Assembly: GCA_002383105.1 (NCBI GenBank) | Contig: DFXC01000036.1 | Span: 24,662-35,791 of the forward strand | Direction: 5' to 3' | Origin: Hyphomicrobiaceae bacterium UBA4118 | GTDB lineage: Bacteria > Pseudomonadota > Alphaproteobacteria > Rhizobiales > Methyloligellaceae | DNA length: 11,130 nucleotides | Part shown: in pieces, positions 7,154-11,130 of the stretch | Numbering within the stretch: position 1 is the stretch's first letter | Layout: each line of letters begins with the position of its first letter | Position numbers and translations under genes: made by a program | Notes under the pieces: model-generated | What the model saw: the letters and a program-made list of their open reading frames with translations, nothing else | What the model was told of the DNA's origin: nothing | Database searches by the model: none

Positions 7154-8323
7154 TTATGCAAACCGCCCCAGCAGCGAGCGGGCGCAGACCCTGGCTTCGG
7201 CATCGATGGCGAGCACGTCCTCGACGCTTTCTCGGGTGAGCGCCAGCAGGTCCGCGCTTACCGCAAGCGTCGCCTCGACTAAACCGGCAATGCCCAGGAA
7301 CCCGATTCGCTCGGCAAGGAAGGCCTCGACCGCCACCTCATTGGCGGCGTTGAGAACGGTGCCGGCACTTCCTCCGGCGGTGAGCACCTCCCTGGCGAGG
7401 CGAAGCGCGGGGAAACGTTCAGTGTCAGGCGCTTCGAAGGTGAGCGCGCCGAGCGCTGCAAGGTCGAGGCGCTTGGTCGGCGCGTGCATGCGCTCGGGCC
7501 AGGCGAGGCTATAGGCGATGGGCGTGCGCATGTCGGGGCAGCTCAACTGCGCCAGCACCGAGCCGTCGCTCAAATGGACGAGGCAGTGCACGATCGATTG
7601 GGGGTGGATGAGCACGTCGAGCTTCGTCGGGGCGAGCGCGAAGAGATGGTGGGCCTCAAGCAGCTCGAGCCCCTTGTTCATCAGCGTCGCCGAATCGATC
7701 GTCACCTTGGGTCCCATCGACCAATTGGGGTGGTTGAGGGCCTGCTCGGGCCGCGCCTCGCGCATCTGCTCGAAGCTCCAGCAGCGGAAGGGCCCGCCCG
7801 AGGCCGTGAGACAGACACGCTCGATGTTCTCCTTGGGCGCGCCGACCATTGCTTGCGACGCTGCGGAGTGCTCGGAATCGACGGGAAGGAGCGTGGTCTT
7901 GGCGCGGGCGACCTCGGCCATGAAGATGTCTCCGGCCGAGACGAGGCATTCCTTGTTGGCGAGCGCAGTTGCAGTCCCCTGGCGCACGGCCTGCAGTGTC
8001 GGCTTAAGCCCGGCGGCGCCGACGATCGCCGCCATCACCCAGTCGGCCGGCCGGCTTGCCGCCTCCAGCAGAGCCTCCTCCCCTGCCGCCATCTCGATGC
8101 CGGTGCCCGCGAGGCCTGCGCGCAGTGTGGCGTAGCATTGAGGGTCGGCGATGACGGCGAGCTCGGCCCGATGCAGGATGGCGAGCTCGGCAAGACGGCC
8201 AGCGTTATGCCCGCCGGTGAGCGCCACCACCTGATAGGCTGAGGGGTTGCGGCCGATGAGATCGAGCGTGCTTTCGCCGATCGAGCCGGTCGCGCCGAGA
8301 ATCGAGATCCGCCGCGGGCGCAT
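7154..8323 (-). CDS. dxr: 1-deoxy-D-xylulose 5-phosphate reductoisomerase
   Basis: Dxr converts DXP to 2-C-methyl-D-erythritol 4-phosphate with NADPH and a divalent metal, the committed step of the MEP isoprenoid pathway that feeds UppS. In the 389-residue form the NADPH loop GATGSIG is at 10-16, the metal ligands D149 and E151 are in PVDSEH, the substrate loop SGGPFR is near 175, HPNWSMG with W201 covers the active site, and the third ligand E220 follows MNKGLE. All catalytic residues are present and spacing from W201 to E220 matches E. coli W212-E231. Just after the metal motif the usual Ala-Ile-Phe-Gln is Ala-Ala-Ser-Gln (A155, S156), which is odd. I chose the ATG with GAGGG five bases upstream. 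A GTG at 8374 with GAGGA ten bases upstream would add 17 residues, sits closer to cdsA and is a real alternative. Confidence 0.96.
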   Translation of the reverse strand: MRPRRISILGATGSIGESTLDLIGRNPSAYQVVALTGGHNAGRLAELAILHRAELAVIADPQCYATLRAGLAGTGIEMAAGEEALLEAASRPADWVMAAIVGAAGLKPTLQAVRQGTATALANKECLVSAGDIFMAEVARAKTTLLPVDSEHSAASQAMVGAPKENIERVCLTASGGPFRCWSFEQMREARPEQALNHPNWSMGPKVTIDSATLMNKGLELLEAHHLFALAPTKLDVLIHPQSIVHCLVHLSDGSVLAQLSCPDMRTPIAYSLAWPERMHAPTKRLDLAALGALTFEAPDTERFPALRLAREVLTAGGSAGTVLNAANEVAVEAFLAERIGFLGIAGLVEATLAVSADLLALTRESVEDVLAIDAEARVCARSLLGRFA

Positions 8324-8392
8324 CACCGCCCTCGTCTCAATCTCGATGGTGACCGATGTCAGGGACGGAAACACGGGGGAGAGTCCTCGCCT

Positions 8393-9253
8393 TCACCAGA
8401 CGAGCAGCGCCCGGCCCGGACTGGCCGGGTCGCGGAGCGCGATGAGGGCCGCGAGGATCGCGGCAAGCAAGAGGCCGTCGATACGGTCGAACAGTCCGCC
8501 ATGGCCGGGGATGAGATGGCTCATGTCCTTGGCGCCAAAGCGGCGTTTCACCGCGCTCTCAACCAGGTCGCCGAGCTGGCAGGCGAGCGCCAGCGCCACG
8601 CTGACAAGGGCAAGCCGCCACGCCGAAGTGCCGCCAAGGGCCGCGGCGAAGGCATAGCCGATCAGGGACGGCGCCAAGGCGCCGACGATGAATCCGCTCC
8701 AGGTCTTGCGCGGCGAGATGCGGGGAGCAAGTTTCGGTCCGCCGATGAGGTGCCCGGCGGCGTAAGAGGCCGTGTCGGTGGTCCAGGCGACAGCGAAGAG
8801 ATAGAGCACGGCCACGGCGCCGAGGCTCTGATCGCTGCGGAGCCACACTAGCGCCCAGGCCGGGAGCGCCGCATAGGCAAGGCCCGCGAGCGACCAGCCC
8901 AGAGTATTCGAGGCGATGCTGGCGAAGCCGATAGCCGCGACGGTCGCGGCAAGGGCAATGAGCGCCAGATCGGGCCGGCCGAGCGTCACCAGGACGGCAA
9001 GGGCCGCAACCCCGATCGCCTCGATCACGGCGACGCGGTCGAAGCCGCTTCCCCCGACCAGCCGCCCCCATTCCCAGGAAATGATCACGCCCGCCGCCAT
9101 CACGAGGAGCACAAAGCTCCAGGGGCTGGCGATGGCCGCGCCGAGCGCCACGACCGCGAGCACCAGCGCCGAGGCCACGCGCGCGACCACTTCCGGCTTA
9201 TGGCTCTCCGCTCCGTTGCGGTCCTTGTCAGGAAGCGTTCGGGTCCGCGTCAC
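8393..9253 (-). CDS. cdsA: Phosphatidate cytidylyltransferase (CDP-diglyceride synthase)
   Basis: CdsA makes CDP-diacylglycerol from phosphatidic acid and CTP in the inner membrane, the branch point for all phospholipids. The 286-residue product is mostly hydrophobic, with about seven or eight membrane segments from residue 24 on. It carries the full family signature near residues 233-259: S-x3-KR, then KD, then PGHGG and FDRIDG. The aspartates in AKD and FDRID are the expected metal/CTP ligands. I start it at the GTG at 9253, which overlaps the uppS stop by 4 bases (GTGA), a standard coupled arrangement, and gives a normal family length. The frame stays open to a TTG at 9349, but that would add 32 residues wholly inside uppS. 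The N-terminal 22 residues are charged and poorly conserved by nature, so the start is less sure than the gene. Confidence 0.96.
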   Translation of the reverse strand: MTRTRTLPDKDRNGAESHKPEVVARVASALVLAVVALGAAIASPWSFVLLVMAAGVIISWEWGRLVGGSGFDRVAVIEAIGVAALAVLVTLGRPDLALIALAATVAAIGFASIASNTLGWSLAGLAYAALPAWALVWLRSDQSLGAVAVLYLFAVAWTTDTASYAAGHLIGGPKLAPRISPRKTWSGFIVGALAPSLIGYAFAAALGGTSAWRLALVSVALALACQLGDLVESAVKRRFGAKDMSHLIPGHGGLFDRIDGLLLAAILAALIALRDPASPGRALLVW

Positions 9254-10008
9254 GCGGTGGATCTCGCCGAGGTTCCGCCGAAGCGCCGGCTGCGCCGCTG
9301 ATATTCGGCGATGGCAGCTTCGAGCTGCTCGCGCGAGAAGTCGGGCCAATAGGCGTCGATGAACACGAACTCGCTATAGGCGAGCTGCCAGAGAAGGAAG
9401 TTCGAGAGGCGGAGCTCCCCGCTGGTGCGGATGAGGAGGTCGGGATCGGGCAGATCGGCCGTGTCGAGGTAGGTGCCCAAGCGCTCGGGCGTCACCTCGG
9501 CTGGCGCGATCACGCCGCTCGCCACGTCCTCGGCGATGCGGCGCGCGGCGCGGGCGATCTCGTCGCGGGCGCCGTAGTTGAAGGCGATGGTGAGGTTGAG
9601 CGCCGTGTTGTCCTTGGTGAGCTCGATGGCGTCGTCGATCAGCCGCAAGAGGTCGGCGGCGAGCCCGACGCGGGTGCCGATCACGCGGATCTTCACGCCG
9701 TTCTTGTGGAGGTCGGCGAGGTCGCGCCGAACGAAACGCCGCAAGAGACCGAACAGGTCGTTGATCTCCTGCTTGGGGCGCGCCCAGTTCTCTGAGGAGA
9801 AGCTGAACAGGGTGAGATGGGTGACGCCGAGCTCTAACGAGGCCTCGACCGTCCGCCTGACGCTCTCCACGCCCTGCCGATGGCCCTCGGCGCGCGGCAG
9901 CCCGCGCTCGGCCGCCCAGCGGCCGTTGCCGTCCATGATGATCGCGATATGGCGGGCGGCGGGTCTGTCGCTCGCGGCCCAGGCAAGCTTATCCATCGCA
10001 AGCGTCAC
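9250..10008 (-). CDS. uppS: Isoprenyl transferase, undecaprenyl diphosphate synthase (cis type)
   Basis: UppS extends farnesyl diphosphate with eight isopentenyl units to undecaprenyl diphosphate, the lipid carrier for peptidoglycan and O-antigen units; it is a soluble, membrane-associated homodimer. The 252 residues carry the catalytic motif IAIIMDGNGRWA with D26, the FSFSSENW motif near 68-75, and the C-terminal family signature with LIRTSGELRLSNFLLWQ near 191-207 and YSEFVF just after. The start is a GTG with TGGAG nine bases upstream. An in-frame ATG four codons later would leave that Shine-Dalgarno 21 bases away, so GTG is preferred. The gene lies 50 bases after frr and overlaps cdsA by 4 bases. 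Its neighbours dxr (precursor supply) and cdsA fit a lipid-synthesis operon. Confidence 0.98.
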   Translation of the reverse strand: MTLAMDKLAWAASDRPAARHIAIIMDGNGRWAAERGLPRAEGHRQGVESVRRTVEASLELGVTHLTLFSFSSENWARPKQEINDLFGLLRRFVRRDLADLHKNGVKIRVIGTRVGLAADLLRLIDDAIELTKDNTALNLTIAFNYGARDEIARAARRIAEDVASGVIAPAEVTPERLGTYLDTADLPDPDLLIRTSGELRLSNFLLWQLAYSEFVFIDAYWPDFSREQLEAAIAEYQRRSRRFGGTSARSTA

Positions 10009-10017
10009 GTTCGGCTG

Positions 10018-10022
10018 CTCCA
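10018..10022 (-). promoter_or_regulatory. Shine-Dalgarno sequence of uppS
   Basis: TGGAG lies nine bases before the GTG at 10008 and supports that non-ATG start over the nearby in-frame ATG at 9996. Confidence 0.6.
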
Positions 10023-10058
10023 GTTAGGGGGTCAGGCGTGTCCTTTGGCCTTGCCCGG

Positions 10059-10616
10059 TTAAACTTGCATGATCTCGGCTTCCTTGCTCGCAAGGGCCTC
10101 GTCGATCTCTTTAATGATCTTGTCGGTCAAGTCCTGCACCTTGGTCGAGAGCGTGTGGTGCTCGTCCTTGCCCATGTCGCCGTCCTTCTCCGCCCGCTTC
10201 AGATGCTCCATGCCGTCGCGGCGGACATTGCGCACGGCGATGCGCGCCTGCTCGGTGTATTTGTGGGCAACCTTGGCGATCTCGTGACGCCGCTCCTCGT
10301 TGAGCTCGGGGATCGGGAGGCGCAACAGCGAACCGTCGACGGCGGGGTTGAGCCCGAGATCCGACTCTCTGATGGCGCGCTCCACGGCGCCGACCTGGCT
10401 GCGGTCCCAGACCTGCACCGTGATCAAGCGCGATTCGGGGACATTGATGGTGGCGAGCTGATTGAGCGGCATCGGGTTGCCATAGGCCATGACCATGATC
10501 GGGTCGAGCAGACTCGCAGAGGCGCGCCCCGTACGCAAGCCGCCGAACTCCTGTTTCAGCACGCCGAGAGCGCCACGCATCCGCCGCTCGATCTCCTTCA
10601 GGTCGAAGCCAGACAT
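10059..10616 (-). CDS. frr: Ribosome recycling factor
   Basis: Frr (RRF) works with EF-G to split the post-termination ribosome complex in the cytoplasm. The 185-residue product has exactly the E. coli length. It shows the N-terminal helix of domain I (about 3-28), [14 protein letters not shown] at 27-40, the domain II beta region (about 30-105), and the C-terminal long helices, including RRDGMEHLK and a final [15 protein letters not shown] chose the ATG at 10616 because AGGGAAGG lies four bases upstream and the length then fits. A TTG at 10685 would add 23 residues of non-family sequence in the pyrH-frr gap. The gene follows pyrH by 79 bases, the usual pyrH-frr pairing of most bacteria. Confidence 0.98.
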   Translation of the reverse strand: MSGFDLKEIERRMRGALGVLKQEFGGLRTGRASASLLDPIMVMAYGNPMPLNQLATINVPESRLITVQVWDRSQVGAVERAIRESDLGLNPAVDGSLLRLPIPELNEERRHEIAKVAHKYTEQARIAVRNVRRDGMEHLKRAEKDGDMGKDEHHTLSTKVQDLTDKIIKEIDEALASKEAEIMQV

Positions 10617-10620
10617 GTCG

Positions 10621-10628
10621 CCTTCCCT
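10621..10628 (-). promoter_or_regulatory. Shine-Dalgarno sequence of frr
   Basis: AGGGAAGG four bases before the ATG at 10616 fixes the frr start against the longer TTG-initiated frame. Confidence 0.65.
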
Positions 10629-10695
10629 GCTTCCAGCTTCCCGCGCCACCCTCGAGCGGAATTCGGGCCAAGCTCCGTTCGGCAATCAAGACGCG

Positions 10696-11130
10696 CTAAA
10701 GGCGCTTCCCTGGGGTTCCATCGTCTATGGTGGTCGAGGAGCCCTTCCCTTGCAACACGAGAGCCAAGCCACCTTGGCTCTTGATGGAAAACACAATTAT
10801 CGGAATCCGATTGTCCCGGGCAAGGGCGATTGCGGCGCCATCCATGATGCGCAAATCTTGCTTAAAGACGTCGTCATAGCTCAGCCGGTCGTAACGACGG
10901 GCATTTGGGGTCGTTTTCGGGTCGGCGCTGTAGACGCCGTCGACCTGAGTTCCCTTGAAAAGCGCCTCGCAGCCCATCTCGGCGGCCCTGAGCACCGCGG
11001 CCGTATCGGTGGTGAAATAGGGGTTGCCGGTGCCTCCGGCGAAGATCACCACCCGGCCCTTCTCCAGATGGTCGAGCGCCTTGTCGCGGATATAGGCCTC
11101 GCAGACCGTGGGCATGGGAATGGCCGAAAG
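10696..11130 (-). CDS. pyrH: UMP kinase, C-terminal part (5' end outside window)
   Basis: PyrH phosphorylates UMP to UDP, feeding pyrimidine nucleotides and hence UDP sugars and CTP; it is a cytoplasmic homohexamer of the amino acid kinase fold. The window holds the last 144 residues, read without a break from the window edge; about 95-100 residues are missing when compared with the usual 240. Visible motifs are [10 protein letters not shown], then [17 protein letters not shown] (phosphate- and UMP-binding), [13 protein letters not shown] (ATP-binding side) and [13 protein letters not shown] near the C-terminus. The frame continues upstream of the internal ATG at 11115 with family-like Leu-Ser-Ala-Ile-Pro, so that ATG is not the start. 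The truncation is due to the window, not the gene. Confidence 0.97.
   Translation of the reverse strand, partial: LSAIPMPTVCEAYIRDKALDHLEKGRVVIFAGGTGNPYFTTDTAAVLRAAEMGCEALFKGTQVDGVYSADPKTTPNARRYDRLSYDDVFKQDLRIMDGAAIALARDNRIPIIVFSIKSQGGLALVLQGKGSSTTIDDGTPGKRL

Noticed and set aside
7484..8242. A 252-codon open frame on the plus strand opposite dxr (with another overlapping 205-codon frame)
   Set aside because: Two competing antisense frames over the same conserved gene, no ribosome binding site logic, no recognisable product.
10111..10689. A 192-codon minus-strand frame overlapping frr in another phase
   Set aside because: frr in its own frame has the full family sequence and a good Shine-Dalgarno; the other frame is Arg/Ala/Gly-rich noise.

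Overview
The window is a dense, single-strand block of housekeeping and cell-envelope genes. Every supported gene lies on the minus strand, so transcription runs from high to low coordinates. In that direction the order is pyrH (3' part only), frr, uppS, cdsA, dxr, rseP, bamA, lpxD, fabZ, lpxA, lpxI, then probably the first codons of lpxB at the very edge. Several features point to an alphaproteobacterium, most likely Hyphomicrobiales (Rhizobiales): this gene order, LpxI as the UDP-2,3-diacylglucosamine hydrolase, bamA directly followed by lpxD with no skp/ompH gene between them, a short RseP with one PDZ domain, and high GC with GC-rich third codon positions. I cannot name a genus from the sequence alone.

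Layout by region, in transcription order. (1) 11130-10059: UMP kinase (5' end outside the window) and ribosome recycling factor. (2) 10008-7154: undecaprenyl diphosphate synthase, CDP-diglyceride synthase and DXP reductoisomerase. These make the isoprenoid carrier lipid, its MEP-pathway precursors and the phospholipid precursor. (3) 7103-5958: the site-2 protease RseP. (4) 5802-3382: the outer-membrane protein insertase BamA, preceded by the longest non-coding gap in the window (155 bases, with two stem-loops). (5) 3314-20: four lipid A/fatty acid genes, lpxD, fabZ, lpxA and lpxI. LpxA and LpxD add 3-hydroxyacyl chains to UDP-GlcNAc and its derivative, FabZ competes for the same 3-hydroxyacyl-ACP pool, and LpxI releases lipid X, the substrate of the expected next gene lpxB. 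lpxC is not here.

Together the genes supply outer-membrane construction: carrier lipid, phospholipid, lipid A, beta-barrel insertion and envelope proteolysis, coupled to the translation and nucleotide genes at the head of the cluster. Gaps are short (11 to 79 bases) or the genes overlap (4, 8 and 23 bases), apart from the bamA leader. No stretch longer than 300 bases lacks a gene. I see no tRNA, rRNA, insertion sequence, CRISPR array, prophage or foreign-looking island.

I did not find a new biological system here. The points worth a second look are modest: the structured leader before bamA, an unusual pair of substitutions next to the metal-binding motif of Dxr, two cysteine pairs in BamA surface loops, a glycine at the LpxA acyl-chain ruler position, and several genes whose longest reading frame gives a wrong start.
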